A program made the translations under genes and the position numbers. Under the pieces are notes generated by a model. The model worked only from the letters and a program-made list of their open reading frames with translations, ran no database searches and was not told the origin of the DNA. A stretch of 64,000 bases of DNA from Diabrotica undecimpunctata. Lineage: Eukaryota; Arthropoda; Insecta; Coleoptera; Chrysomelidae. Shown here one piece after another: positions 51,159-61,854 of the stretch. The stretch covers positions 87,163,199-87,227,198 of the forward strand of contig NC_092811.1 of the NCBI RefSeq assembly GCF_040954645.1, given 5' to 3'. Position 1 is the stretch's first letter. Every line of letters begins with the position of its first letter.

Positions 51159-52100
51159 TGCAATCTGTTAGTTTTACGAAGATTATGTTGCGAGAATTAA
51201 CGCAGCAGATTTAGATTTAAGTTAAAACTTTTTTTTATTTGTTCCTACACACGTAATTTTTTGTTTCTATAGTTATAACAGTACAAAAGTTATGCTGTGA
51301 GAATTAATGCAACGCAACAGGGTCGTTTGTGTTCCCTAAAGTAAGAAAGTTGTATATTTTTCTATATTTTCATACTTAATAAACGATGTAAATTCCAAAT
51401 TTGTATGTTTATTATATTTTTTTAATAAAAAAATTAATTGCACATATTACTAATATATTTTTAAATATCTCTATTGTAAATGTCTCTATTGACCTCCTGA
51501 ATGGTATATAAGCCAAACTAATGCAAAACAAAGCATTGTTTCGTTTCACCCCGTTTGGAGGGTGAATAGAAAACACTATTTTTTTTTAATTGAGAAACTT
51601 TTTCAAACGTGCTCACTAGGCCCTTAAACCTATTAGCCGTGACAAACATTTTGCATATTTTTCGTGGCCGATTAGATAAATAGCAACCTAACTATAAAGC
51701 CTGAAAACCTCAAAACTGTTTCTATTGACCCCATTTTACGGTACTTATTGTGGAAATATCCAAATATAAATCAATTAACTAGGTAGGTACCTATAGAAAC
51801 CAAAAAAAAATTAACGAAAACTGGAAGTTTTAAAAGAAGGGAATGATTGATAAGAGGACACAGAATAGAGAGAAAAGCCCCTCATGAAAAATATTAAGAA
51901 AGAAGTATTAAAAATCAAAATATTAAAAATTTAATTATAATTAAAACAAAAATATGCTCAAGAAAATTTATAATAAATATACCGTACAAAAAGTGTCTAC
52001 GACCGCAATTTTTAATATTTTCGTTTTATATATATACCTACAATGTTCGCGTTTTAATTTCTGATAATTACTATTTTCCAAAACATTATTTACTTCAAAC
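51159..52100. other. No gene identified
   Basis: AT-rich sequence without recognisable coding blocks or repeats, probably the 3' flank of the Tigger relic and unassigned DNA. Confidence 0.45.
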
Positions 52101-52104
52101 TTCC

Positions 52105-52615
52105 AGGCCTTAGAAGACTGTTTAGGCTCATAAATAGGCTTATTTAATTTTAAACATTTGTTACAAACTAAATCAAAATTCTTTGGTTATTGTACGTATA
52201 TTTTCTCTTTCAAATAACTATTTAGAAATGCTGTTTTAACATCTAACTGAGTAATATCCAAACCTAATTTTATAGAAAGTGAAAAAAGCAACCTTAAAGA
52301 AGAGTGTCATTACTGGCGCAAAAGTTTATGTATAGTCTATATATTCTCTTTAATTAAAACCCCTAGCGACTACTCTTGTACTTTATATAACTTTATTTTC
52401 TTTATTACTCTTTAACTTAGACAACCACTTATTATCAATAACACTACCATTTTCTGGCACATCTACCGCATCGCATGCATTGTTGTCACGAAAAGATTGG
52501 ATTTCATCCATCAGGGTTTCTCTCCACTTTGCTCCATCAGGACGTTGTAATGCCTCCGAGACTGTTAATGGAACATCATCTATGTCACTTGTATTCGCAC
52601 ACATATATGTTACAT
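52105..52615 (-). pseudogene. Ty1/copia reverse-transcriptase fragment
   Basis: The minus strand begins 'PLTVSEALQRPDGAKWRETL', 'VIDNKWLSKLKSN', then in broken frames 'RVVARGFN', 'EYID.T.TFAPV' and 'LDITQLDVKTAFLN'-like remains (about 52260-52200; the Asp is in the first RT motif), ending at a 'SSKAWK'-like stretch. It stops before the YVDD motif. Heavily decayed. Confidence 0.75.
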
Positions 52616-52794
52616 ATTCACCAAAGTCTTTTCTTTTTCTTACTCTTTCTTTTTCAACTACAATTTACTGATTTATTGAAACACTATATCGAGCTACTAA
52701 AAAATATGTAATGATAAAATCATATTCCAAAAATTATCATTATGTCAGTTTTCAATCATAAATTTTGAAAAAAATTTATTTATTGATCTTCTTC

Positions 52795-53010
52795 CTTAAG
52801 TGCCGTCTCAATATGAGATATTAAGGCTCATAATGCAAGGTAAAATCAAGGGTAAAAGATCCATAGGAAGACGAAGAATTTCCTGGCTGAGAAACCTAAG
52901 AGAGTGGTATAGTTGCAGCTCAGTAGATCTTTTTGGAGCAGCCGCCAATAAGGTACGGATAGCTGTGATGATAGCCAACCTCCGATAGGAGAAGGAACTA
53001 GAAGAAGAAG
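52795..53010 (+). pseudogene. LINE 3' terminal fragment
   Basis: 'QYEILRLIMQGKIKGKRSIG', 'RRRISWLRNLREWYSCSSVD' and 'AAANKVRIAVMIANLR', stop, then 'gagaaggaactagaagaaga'. It is the C-terminal tail of the same LINE family that lies in opposite orientation immediately to the right. Confidence 0.75.
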
Positions 53011-53019
53011 GTATAACCA

Positions 53020-53790
53020 GAGTTCAAAAGCCCCGATTCTTTTTAAATTGCATTTTTTTAATGTCCAAGTCTCAGCTCCATATAACAATATTGAAAATAT
53101 ATAACAGCGAATGATACGTAGTCTGATCTCCAAATTTAGATTTTTGCACGTTAGGGGTGCCTAAATGCTGATCTGGCAATCTTTATTCGCCTGTTTATTT
53201 CTGCAGCATGATCATTGGTTTCATTGATCAAAGTTCCCAAGTAATGATATTTTTTTACTTGTTCTATCACGTTACCATTGATTGTCAATAGGTGATATAT
53301 ATTTTGTGGTCTTTTTGTAATTAGCATGTACTTCGTTTTTTAGCGTTTATAGTAATTCCCATCTCAGCACTATTCATACTTAAGCTTTCGATAAGATGTT
53401 GTAGTCTTCTATACTCGTTGCTATGATCACAGTGTCGTTAATTTTTCGTTAACGGTAACTCCCGCTTTAATATTATTGAGCGTGTTTTGGAAAATTTCTT
53501 CAGAATATAAGCTAAACAAAAGTGGCGATAAAACACATCCCTGTCTAACTCCTCTACAGATCTTCATTTCTTCTGAGTGTTGTCCATCAATTTGAACTAT
53601 GGCACTTTGGTTCCAATATAATGTTTGCACTATATTTATGATTTTACTGTCAATGAGCTTGTTCATAAGTATTGATATTAGTTTTTCATGTCTTACTTTA
53701 TCGAAAGCTTTTTCGTAGTCAACAAAGCACAAGTGTAGATCAACGTTTACTTCCCGACATCGCTGAATCAATATGTTGATATACTAAAAC
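53020..53790 (-). pseudogene. LINE reverse-transcriptase fragment
   Basis: Minus strand: 'HLCFVDYEKAFDKVRHEKLI' (first catalytic Asp, about 53740), 'LYWNQSAIVQIDGQHSEE', 'CRGVRQGCVLSPLLFSLYSE' (about 53550-53490); then the YADD region is lost to shifts; 'NEIRLRIIRCYIF'-like 'RLRIIRCYIFSILLYGAETW' and 'RIGAFELW' (about 53110-53035). It stops exactly where the plus-strand tail at 52795-53010 would be expected to continue. Confidence 0.75.
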
Positions 53791-53910
53791 AATTTTTAAT
53801 TGAAGGTGATTACTTGGCAACATAGCACTTAACGAAACCCTTAACGATAACTTTTCAACGACATCATATTCCACTTATCAATTTTGCAGAGGCGTACCAA
53901 AAAAATTTTT

Positions 53911-54573
53911 AATTATTTATTTAAACACATAAGTAATTACGTAAAAATTAAATCTAAGACCGATATAATTATTAAATTATCGTGTGTCTTGTAAGAAGTA
54001 TCTTATAGTTGTTTAACAAAATAAAGTAAAATTTTATTGTTATTATAGAGTACCTAATGCAGTACTTCAAAAAACAAAAATCTTTGCAAAATACTTATTT
54101 TTTCATTAGACGAAACAATTTGAAATTTTAACATACAATCTCGTCTTTGCACTTCATTCTCTATTTATAGAATTGCTGTCTGCTATAAACGTTATATTTG
54201 TTTTGTTTAACTTGATTTGAATTGATTGAATTATTTATTTAAACACATAAGTAATTACGTAAAAATTAAATCTAAAACCGATATAATTATTAAATTATCG
54301 TGTGTCTTGTAAGAAGTATCTTATAGTTGCCTAACAAAATAAAGTAAAATTTTATTGTTATTATAGAGTACCTAATGCAGTACTTCAAAAAACAAAAATC
54401 TTTGCAAAATACTTATTTTTTCATTAGACGAAACAATTTGAAATTTTAACATACGATCTCGTTTTTGAACTTCATTCTCTATTTATAGAATTGCTGTCTG
54501 CTATAAACGTTATATTTGTTTCGTTTTAACTTGATTTGAACTGATTTAATTATTTATTTAAACACATAAGTAA
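53911..54573 (+). repeat. Tandem repeat, about 318-bp unit, copies 1, 2 and start of 3
   Basis: Units start at 53911, 54229 and 54548 with 'aattatttatttaaacaca'. The first two are nearly identical. The third is interrupted after 26 bp by the gypsy element and resumes at 59922. Confidence 0.85.
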
Positions 54574-54857
54574 TGTTACGAACATGCTTTCGAGATGGCC
54601 CAGGTAACGGTTGCATTGCATCTCTAATACCCTTCCAGAAGCTTCTCCGTGTATCGAGTGCGAGAGAGAACAACAGGTCACGTAGGCAAAATTAGAGGTG
54701 GGACAACTCCCGAATGTTCTGGAACTCAATACTTTTGGTATATATATGACGCGATTTTAGAAGTAGAGTTAGTTGTTAAGATACTACCGAACTGTAAAGT
54801 TATAAATAAATGTATGTATATAAATTCGAACCGCTCGTTTTATTTAATCACGCTACA
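54574..54857 (+). repeat. 5' LTR of the gypsy element
   Basis: 284 bp. It contains a TATA box (TATATATA, from 54739) and AATAAA (54805-54810), so promoter and polyadenylation signal are both present. It is followed by 'gttggtgtccggtgtgag', in which TGGTGTCCGGTGTGAG is the likely primer-binding site; the cognate tRNA is not determined. Confidence 0.93.
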
Positions 54858-55025
54858 GTTGGTGTCCGGTGTGAGATTTGCAAATAAATTCAGCAGTGAC
54901 TTTTGAAAAAGACTTTTGAACTTTTGAAAAGTATTGTTCGTCGGGAACATCCGCGTAGTTAGTACATCCGGTAGTGTCCTTTGTACGAAAGAACATTTAA
55001 AAAGTACGTGTGTGCCTGACCAAAG

Positions 55026-57497
55026 ATGCTGCTAGTACAACTTTCAGTAAAACAGTTGCGTGAGCAACTGGAAGAACGCGATGAAGATTGCAGCGGGTCC
55101 AAAAAGATACTTCAAGAACGTCTGAAGACTGTTCTCAACAAGAATGGAGATGACCCAGAGACATTCCAGTTTCAGTCAGCGGAAGAAGCAGTTTTAATGA
55201 AGATAGAAGAAACTTCTAAAAAAATTGAAGAAACGTCTAAAAAAACTGATGATAAATTCGAGACTGTTTCCAAAAGATTCGATGAAACGTCTCAAATGAT
55301 CGAAGAAACTTCTCAAATTATTAAAGAAACAGCCAGACAAAACGACGAGAAATTCGAAAATATGTCTAGAAGATTCGACGAAGTATGTAATCAAAACAAT
55401 GAGAAATTTGAAGAAGTCTCAAGAACATTTGATAAGATACAGAAAAATGTTAACGATAAGATAGAAGACGTAGAAGAGAAGATCAAACAATTAGAGACCA
55501 TGATAACTAACACAAAAGTGCTACCACCAGTTAATACAATAGCCTTAGATCCGGTAGTGAAAGAAGAATCACCCAGAGACGAAACGACACATAATATGAG
55601 ATTCAAATTGCCACCATTTGATGGAAAGTCTTCTTGGTCCATATACCTTAGACAATTTGAAGCTATTGCGACAGCCAATCATTGGACAGAACAAGAAAAA
55701 GCTGTTTCCTTGACTGCTGCTTTACGAGGTGATGCTGCAGATATCCTAAGATCGATTCCTAAGGGTCAAGAAAAATGTTACCAGACCTTGTTTACCCGAC
55801 TAGACAAACGTTATGGAGATGCCCATCTACAGCAAGTCTACAAAGCGCAACTAAGAAGTAGAATTCAACGAGCAAGTGAAAGTTTGCAAGAGTTTGAAGC
55901 AGATGTTGCTCGTATAGTGCGGTTGGCTTATCCGGAGGTACCAGACAACATTTTGGAAGAAATTGCTGTAGATGCCTTCGTCAATGGGTTAAGAGACATT
56001 GAACTACAGAAAGCTTTACGACTAGCAAGACCGAAAGTTTTAGATGAAGCGCTCGCTATTGCCTTAGAACATGAAACAGCTAGTCAAGCTTCACGGAGCT
56101 ATCGAGTACGAACCTCTGAAGAGAGCGACGAACAAAACGAGAAACGTCTGGAGGAAATCGTACGGAAAGTAGTTCGTGACATGATGCCGAAGAGACGTGA
56201 ACCCAGATGTTGGAATGGTAACGACGTAGGTCACATTCGTCGTAAATTGCAAGAAAATAATACAACAGTCAGAAAACTAGAACGGGTCGACAACAAGGGG
56301 CAACTGCCGACCTCGAGAAACACAGCCCCCATAGTAACTGTGAACATTACGTCCTCAGGTGGAATTCATAGCTTGTACATAGAGGGTCGTATCAATAATA
56401 AAAGTAGATCGTTTTTGGTAGATACAGGTGCAACGAGAACTATTGCACGGCCAGAAGTAGTACGAGGCCATCTTAAATTATTGCCTGCAACAGTAAAGCT
56501 TAGAACAGCAACTGGTGAGATAATTAATACATATGGCGAGGCTAATATGTCAGTATCCATTGGCCAGACCACAGTGAAACATACAGTATTAATTGCAGAG
56601 ATCTCCGATGAGTTCATATTGGGGATGGATTTACTAAGGAAAGTTGGGGCTGTATTGAATGTCAAAGATGGAGTTCTCGAGATCAGTGGTGAAGAGTTGC
56701 CGTTTCATGAAGACAAAGAAGATGTTATCAGCTTAATAACTACTTGTGACGTAACAATACCCGGTAATAGTGAGAAAATTTTGATGACCAGACCTGATGG
56801 TTACTGCCGAGAGGGAAGTTTAAGGATGGTCGAAGATGTGAATAATGCCGAGTTCCTAACGGCAAAAGCTTTGGTGAGAATTCGAGATGTCGTTCCTGTA
56901 AGAGTTATGAATTTAAAGGGAACTGCTATTAAGTTAAGTAAAAGAACTTTGATCGGACAGTGTGTTCCCGTGGCTTCGATTTGTTCCATGAATACTAATG
57001 AGAAACCGTCGAAATCTAAGTATCCAAAGGAGCTTGTTGAGACGATGATTAAAACGTGCCAAGATCTTGATGATGAACGAACTAAAAAAGTGAAGGCTAT
57101 GCTGATAGAATTTCAAGATGTTTTTGCCATGGATAAGAAGGATAATGGCAAAACAAGCATAGTAAAGCATAAAATTAATACCGGAGACGCTCAGCCAATC
57201 AGACAACAACCTAGACGACTTCCATTTGCGAAAAGAGATGAAGCCGAAGACATCATCAAAGATATGAACAAACAAGGGGTAATTGAACCATCAAACAGTC
57301 CATGGACATCACCAGTAGTCCTAGTAAAGAAGAAAGATGGTTCAACACGTTTTTGTATTGACTACCGACAGCTCAATGCAGTAACTAAAAAAGATAGTTA
57401 TCCTTTGCCCAGAATAGACGATACTTTGGATACACTTTCTGGTTCTCGTTGGTTCTCCACACTCGATCTGAAAAGTGGATATTGGCAAGATGGTTAG
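55026..57497 (+). CDS. Gypsy Gag-Protease-RT(N-terminal) polyprotein, truncated by deletion
   Basis: ATG at 55026, 823 codons. Residues 5-38 form a SAP-like DNA-binding motif ([20 protein letters not shown]). About 59-165 is a coiled coil with 'EETSKK'/'KFE.VSR.FDE' repeats. About 190-358 is the capsid-like Gag region ('[12 protein letters not shown]', '[12 protein letters not shown]'). Near 393-407 is a degenerate zinc knuckle ('[13 protein letters not shown]', one Cys replaced). The aspartic protease has '[11 protein letters not shown]' with Asp466 and a 'FILGMDLL' flap partner. RT starts about 718 ('[20 protein letters not shown]', '[13 protein letters not shown]', '[12 protein letters not shown]', which carries the first catalytic Asp). 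The frame then stops after a deletion junction, so YVDD and RNase H are absent. Gag and Pol are in one frame, without the usual shift. Confidence 0.9.
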   Translation: MLLVQLSVKQLREQLEERDEDCSGSKKILQERLKTVLNKNGDDPETFQFQSAEEAVLMKIEETSKKIEETSKKTDDKFETVSKRFDETSQMIEETSQIIKETARQNDEKFENMSRRFDEVCNQNNEKFEEVSRTFDKIQKNVNDKIEDVEEKIKQLETMITNTKVLPPVNTIALDPVVKEESPRDETTHNMRFKLPPFDGKSSWSIYLRQFEAIATANHWTEQEKAVSLTAALRGDAADILRSIPKGQEKCYQTLFTRLDKRYGDAHLQQVYKAQLRSRIQRASESLQEFEADVARIVRLAYPEVPDNILEEIAVDAFVNGLRDIELQKALRLARPKVLDEALAIALEHETASQASRSYRVRTSEESDEQNEKRLEEIVRKVVRDMMPKRREPRCWNGNDVGHIRRKLQENNTTVRKLERVDNKGQLPTSRNTAPIVTVNITSSGGIHSLYIEGRINNKSRSFLVDTGATRTIARPEVVRGHLKLLPATVKLRTATGEIINTYGEANMSVSIGQTTVKHTVLIAEISDEFILGMDLLRKVGAVLNVKDGVLEISGEELPFHEDKEDVISLITTCDVTIPGNSEKILMTRPDGYCREGSLRMVEDVNNAEFLTAKALVRIRDVVPVRVMNLKGTAIKLSKRTLIGQCVPVASICSMNTNEKPSKSKYPKELVETMIKTCQDLDDERTKKVKAMLIEFQDVFAMDKKDNGKTSIVKHKINTGDAQPIRQQPRRLPFAKRDEAEDIIKDMNKQGVIEPSNSPWTSPVVLVKKKDGSTRFCIDYRQLNAVTKKDSYPLPRIDDTLDTLSGSRWFSTLDLKSGYWQDG

Positions 57498-59626
57498 AAC
57501 GATTACAAGAATATGATTACGAGATCGAACACAGGGCTGGCAGAGTTCATTCCAATGCTGATGCCCTTTCGAGACGACCGTGCAGTGCAAATTGTAATCA
57601 CTGTCTTAAATTAGAAGAACGACTTTGCCCCGTGAGACGAACCACCGTCATTAATGAGCAATGGCAGCCTCAACAGCTACAAGACGCTCAAGCAGATGAT
57701 CCATGTATAAAAAGAGTATTGGATTGGATGCGTCGAAGTGAGAGACCTTCTTGGCAAGACATTAGTGCATGTAGTCCAGAAGTCAAGTGTTACTGGAGCC
57801 AATGGAATTGCCTAGTGCTGAAAGATGATCTTCTGTATAGAACCTTTGAGAACGATGATGGTACAGAAACTAAGCTTCAGTTAATTGTACCTAAAAGTAA
57901 AGTGTCAGAAGTATTGCGTCAGTTGCATGACGGTGCATCAGGTGGACACTTTGGTATCACGAAGACTCTGCAAAAGGTTCGAGAACGGTTCTATTGGGTG
58001 AACTGTAAAGATGATGTAAGAAGATGGTGCCGGAAATGTGAACTGTGTGCAACCAGTAATGGTCCAGCTGGTAAAAAGAGGGCACCCATGAGACAGTACA
58101 ATGTTGGTAGTCCTATGGAAAGAGTAGCAATCGACATTTCAGGTCCACTTCCAGAGACAAATGATGGAAATAAATATATCCTGGTAGCCATGGATTATTT
58201 TACGAAATGGACCGAGGCCTATGCGATACCAAATCAAGAAGCTGCTACCGTTGCAGAGGTACTTGTTAAAGAATTCTTTAGCCGATTTGGTGTTCCTTTG
58301 GAGATCCACTCCGACCAAGGGCGAAACTTCGAGTCAACCCTTTTCCAAAACGTCTGTAAATTGATTGGTGTCAATAAGACCAGAACGACACCCCTGCATC
58401 CTCAATCAGATGGAATGGTCGAGAGAATGAACCGAACAATGGGTAAACACCTGTCCAAAGTTGTATCGGAACATCAAAGAGATTGGGACCAGCACATTCA
58501 TTTATTCCTAATGGCCTACCGCTCGGCCGTGAATGAAACTACAGGCCAGACTCCAACCTGCCTGATGTTAGGTCGTGAAGTTCGTTTACCCTGCGACCTA
58601 GAGTTTGGCTGCAGACCTTCCGAAGAACATGTTGCAAGCGAAGATTATGTCGACCGCCTGAAGTTAAGAATGAACAACATTCATGAACTTGCCCGACAAC
58701 ACATCCAGATAGCCAGTGACAGAATGAAAGATCAATATGATTCTCGATGCAAGAGTGAAAGCTATGAAGTAGGTGATCTTGTTTGGCTTTATAATCCGCA
58801 ACGTCGTCGAGGCTTGTCTCCCAAACTGCAAAGACAATGGGAAGGTCCATATGAAATTAAAAAGAAAATAAATGACGTAATATACCGAATTAAGAAGTTG
58901 CCGAAAGGTAAACCAAAAGTAGTTCACATAAATCGTCTTGCACCATATGCTGGCTCAAATGAAACAGAAGAAGCACGAACCCTTCAACATGAGATCAAAG
59001 ATGACCGGCGACCAAGCTTTAATGAATTTATGTCAAATTACGCAGAGAGAAAGAGTGCTAGATTCGGCGTGACCAGAGAAGTTCAGCAGGATCTTTTTAG
59101 GGTTCCGCATAACGTCTCTCTAGCCCACTGTGTTGCCCAAGATCTTGAGATGACTAAAGGAATCTCATCTGTATTTTATAAGAAATTCGGTCGTTTGGAC
59201 GAGTTAAAAAACCAGCAGCCTAAAGTTGGAAGAGTACTGAGATTAGAAGATGGTTCTCGATCTTTGCTGTATATGGTGACCAGGAAGTCGTATACAGACA
59301 GGGCAAGCTACGAGGATATATGGCGTGCTCTAACTAATTTGAAGAAAATTGTGTGCAATTACGACATCAAGAATTTGGCCTTACCCAAGATAGGTCATGC
59401 ACTAGATAATCTGGACTGGAAGATTGTCAGAAGCATGCTTGAAGTGATCTTCCGAGAAACCGGCGTAGGAATTACTGTGTGTTGCATTAACCCGATGAAA
59501 TCGTATCCTTCAAAGTCAGTAGACTGTTATTTCTTTCTAAAGGGTTCATGCAGAGCTGGAGAGTCCTGTAGATTCCGCCATCCTGTGCCTACATATAGAG
59601 TTGCTGATCGGGACGGTCAGATTTAA
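57490..59626 (+). CDS. Gypsy Pol remainder: RNase H tail, integrase, macro domain, CCCH finger
   Basis: Out of frame with the upstream part; no start codon of its own is needed if translated as polyprotein in the parent element. Numbering here counts from 57449. Starts with the RNase H tail '[18 protein letters not shown]' and 'NADALSRR'. Integrase: H-H-C-C zinc region about 155-210 ('GGHFGITKT', 'CRKCELC') and a DD35E core, Asp229 (VAIDISG), Asp289 (HSDQG), Glu325 (MVERMN), followed by a GPY/F module ('[11 protein letters not shown]'). About 545-682 is a macro domain of the TARG1/OARD1 kind ('[11 protein letters not shown]', '[16 protein letters not shown]', '[15 protein letters not shown]'). 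About 691-712 is a Cx7Cx5Cx3H zinc finger. Stop TAA 59624-59626 next to the purine tract. Confidence 0.88.
59080..59495 (+). other. Macro (ADP-ribose) domain within the gypsy polyprotein
   Basis: This region of about 138 residues follows TARG1/OARD1 order: '[17 protein letters not shown]', '[20 protein letters not shown]', 'NQQPKVG', '[20 protein letters not shown]', '[15 protein letters not shown]', 'ITVCCINP'. The Asp of 'GHALDNL' aligns with the catalytic Asp of TARG1 (Asp125). At the nucleophilic Lys position (Lys84) this copy has Arg followed by Lys, so hydrolase activity is uncertain, while ADP-ribose binding remains plausible. The frame is open with the integrase. Confidence 0.85.
59518..59585 (+). 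other. C-terminal CCCH zinc finger of the gypsy polyprotein
   Basis: '[20 protein letters not shown]' is Cys-x7-Cys-x5-Cys-x3-His, the spacing of RNA-binding CCCH fingers. It is unlike the CCHC knuckle of Gag, which is degenerate in this copy. Confidence 0.85.
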
Positions 59627-59637
59627 GAGGGGAGCAG

Positions 59638-59921
59638 TGTTACGAACATGCTTTCGAGATGGCCCAGGTAACGGTTGCATTGCATCTCTAATACCCTTCC
59701 AGAAGCTTCTCCGTGTATCGAGTGCGAGAGAGAACAACAGGTCACGTAGGCAAAATTAGAGGTGGGACAACTCCCGAATGTTCTGGAACTCAATACTTTT
59801 GGTATATATATGACGCGATTTTAGAAGTAGAGTTAGTTGTTAAGATACTACCGAACTGTAAAGTTATAAATAAATGTATGTATATAAATTCGAACCGCTC
59901 GTTTTATTTAATCACGCTACA
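59638..59921 (+). repeat. 3' LTR of the gypsy element
   Basis: 284 bp, no difference from the 5' LTR seen by eye, preceded by 'aagaggggagcag' (polypurine tract). Confidence 0.93.
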
Positions 59922-60195
59922 GTAATTACGTAAAAATTAAATCTAAGACCAATATATTTATTAAATTATCATGTCTTTTGACAGGTGTCTAATAGTTGTC
60001 TAACAAACTAAAGTAAAATTTTATTCTTATTAGAGAGTACCTAATATAGAACTTCAAAAAACAGAAAACTTTGGAAAATACCTATTTTTTCATTAGACTA
60101 AACAATCTGAAATTTTAACATACGATCTCGTCATTACACATCATTCTCTATTTATAAAATTGCTGTGTGCTGTAAACGTTGTATTTGTCTTTCTT
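59922..60195 (+). repeat. 318-bp tandem repeat, remainder of copy 3
   Basis: Resumes with 'gtaattacgtaaaaattaaa' directly after the 3' LTR. It is more diverged from copies 1 and 2 than they are from each other. Confidence 0.85.
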
Positions 60196-60351
60196 AATTT
60201 AAAGTTTTCTTGTGTTTATTTGTTTATATAAATATAAAAATATAGTATGAAGTTCATATAAATTAAAATGAAGTAAGCTAAACTATTATTATGTGAATAC
60301 GTGTATATAGTAGTGCATTTGCTTATTTCAGTAAATTCTCGAAATATGAAA

Positions 60352-61195
60352 TGAAGATGGCACTAACTACTAAAGAGTTAATAGCTTTGTTAGAAGAAGA
60401 CTCAGATTGAATGATTGATTAGAAAGTTTCTGATGTAGAAGACATTGATGATAATTGATAATATTATTTGTGAAGAATCAATAAAATCGGATATTGCAGG
60501 TACATATGAAATACAAGTGATTGGGAATTCTGACGATTCTGATTATGATATTCCTCTGAACCACAGATAAAACGTGCAAAGAAAAAACCAGGCAAAAATA
60601 GTAAATCCAAATTTGTCTCAAGTTGTAACAACAGCTATTCCTTCGTGCACAGTAGTCATTCAACATCAGTCTGATTGCTATTTAGACAACATAAAAGCCA
60701 ACCATGGAGGAAAGTCATATATTGAAGTTTTTTCACTCTTTTTTGATAAAAAAGTAATTGAGAGCATTCTATATTTTACAAATATTTATACATCGCAGAA
60801 TAACCGTCACGATTTTGAAATGAATAACATAGATTTAAAAAAAAATATTAGCATATGTATATTATCTCGTTCACTCTGCTTCAAGTTGATATGCATTGGT
60901 CAAAGAATGAGGATAAAGAAGTGCACATTATAAAAGAAGCATGAGACGACATAGATTTATATTTATAATTTATAATGGCGAAGAAACCGCTACATCAGTG
61001 TCAAACTTAGTACATGGATGTCAATCTAAATTTGCTTTACCAGATGAAACCAGATTCGACAATACCTATTGGCCACATTACAAAAAGACAAGATAGTGCA
61101 AGAATGTAGGATATGCAAAAGTAATACTATTTATATACTGTATGTAAAAGGTGTAGAATGCAACTACACCCCGAATGTTTCGAAAATTTTCACCT
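60352..61195 (+). pseudogene. piggyBac-type transposase relic with internal deletion
   Basis: N-terminal blocks: MKMALTTKELIALLEEDSD (60352), 'PQIKRAKKKPGKN' in a shifted frame, 'YIEVFSLFFDKKVIESILYF' (60719-60780), 'NNRHDFEMNNIDLKKNI', 'QVDMHWSKNEDKEVHIIKEA' (60880-60940). The catalytic core is missing. A C-terminal cysteine-rich stretch follows directly ('CRICKSNTIYI..VKGVEC', 61100-61160), as in the Cys-ribbon of piggyBac-type transposases. It is a deletion derivative with many stops. Confidence 0.7.
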
Positions 61196-61199
61196 TAAA

Positions 61200-61854
61200 A
61201 TTTAATTTACATTTAAGATACAAATATGTTCCTTTACTAAAAATTGTACTGTTTTCCTTGAAAATGCGAAAAAAAAATCTTTTTGGTTGTAAATTAGTCT
61301 TAACTTATGCGTTTTTATTCCAATCTAATAAATTAATTGTTAAATTTATCTTTGTATATTGAGCGGCAGTTAATGGGTTTATACTATATAAAGAATAAAC
61401 TTGCCTCAAATTTACTTTACTTACCTCAAAACTATTTTAAAATTAATAATAATGTCTATTTAAGAAATATATTCATAAGAAATAGAGCACACTACGCCTA
61501 TGCACATATTTAATGTATAACGAATAAACTAAAATATCAAATTTCTCTCATTCCCATTCTTTCTAAGAACGTAAGTATATATTAGACCAGCAAAATATTG
61601 ATAAGTTTACCGATGTTTTAAACTATTCACTGAACTTGTCTCACTATACACTCGTGAATCGCAATAATTTATATTGTTACGGGGGCAAATTTTTATGAGA
61701 CTATCTTACTTTTTTACATATTTACATGGGCGAAGGATACACAATAAAAATGACCCCGGTAAGAATTTACTGCTGACATTTTACATGGTTGCCGCTACCG
61801 TTTAATTCAATTTGTAGATTAGTCACCTTTAACTGAAAATTGTCAGACTATAGC
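61200..61854. other. No gene identified
   Basis: AT-rich sequence between the piggyBac relic and the LINE fragment. Nothing recognisable. Confidence 0.45.

Larger units (their letters stand above)
54574..59921 (+). mobile_element. Ty3/gypsy LTR retrotransposon with macro domain, internally deleted
   Basis: A 5348-bp element with 284-bp LTRs (54574-54857 and 59638-59921) that appear identical on reading. LTRs run TG...CA. GTAA is duplicated on both sides (54570-54573, 59922-59925), and the empty site 'cataagtaattacg' survives in the neighbouring repeat unit at about 54247. A primer-binding site starting TGG (54860) follows the 5' LTR by 2 bp, and a purine tract (about 59625-59637) precedes the 3' LTR. 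The coding region is one polyprotein broken once at about 57490. It has no env-like frame. Confidence 0.93.

Noticed and set aside
54649..54906. 85-residue frame repeated at 59713
   Set aside because: It lies in the LTR and is duplicated only because the LTR is. There is no coding evidence.
57991..58927. Minus-strand frames over integrase
   Set aside because: Antisense shadows of the Pol frame.
59080..59626. Host macro-domain gene captured next to the retrotransposon rather than part of it
   Set aside because: The domain is inside the LTR boundaries, in the same open frame as integrase, and ends at the polypurine tract. A separate host gene would need its own start and would not sit between integrase and the 3' LTR.
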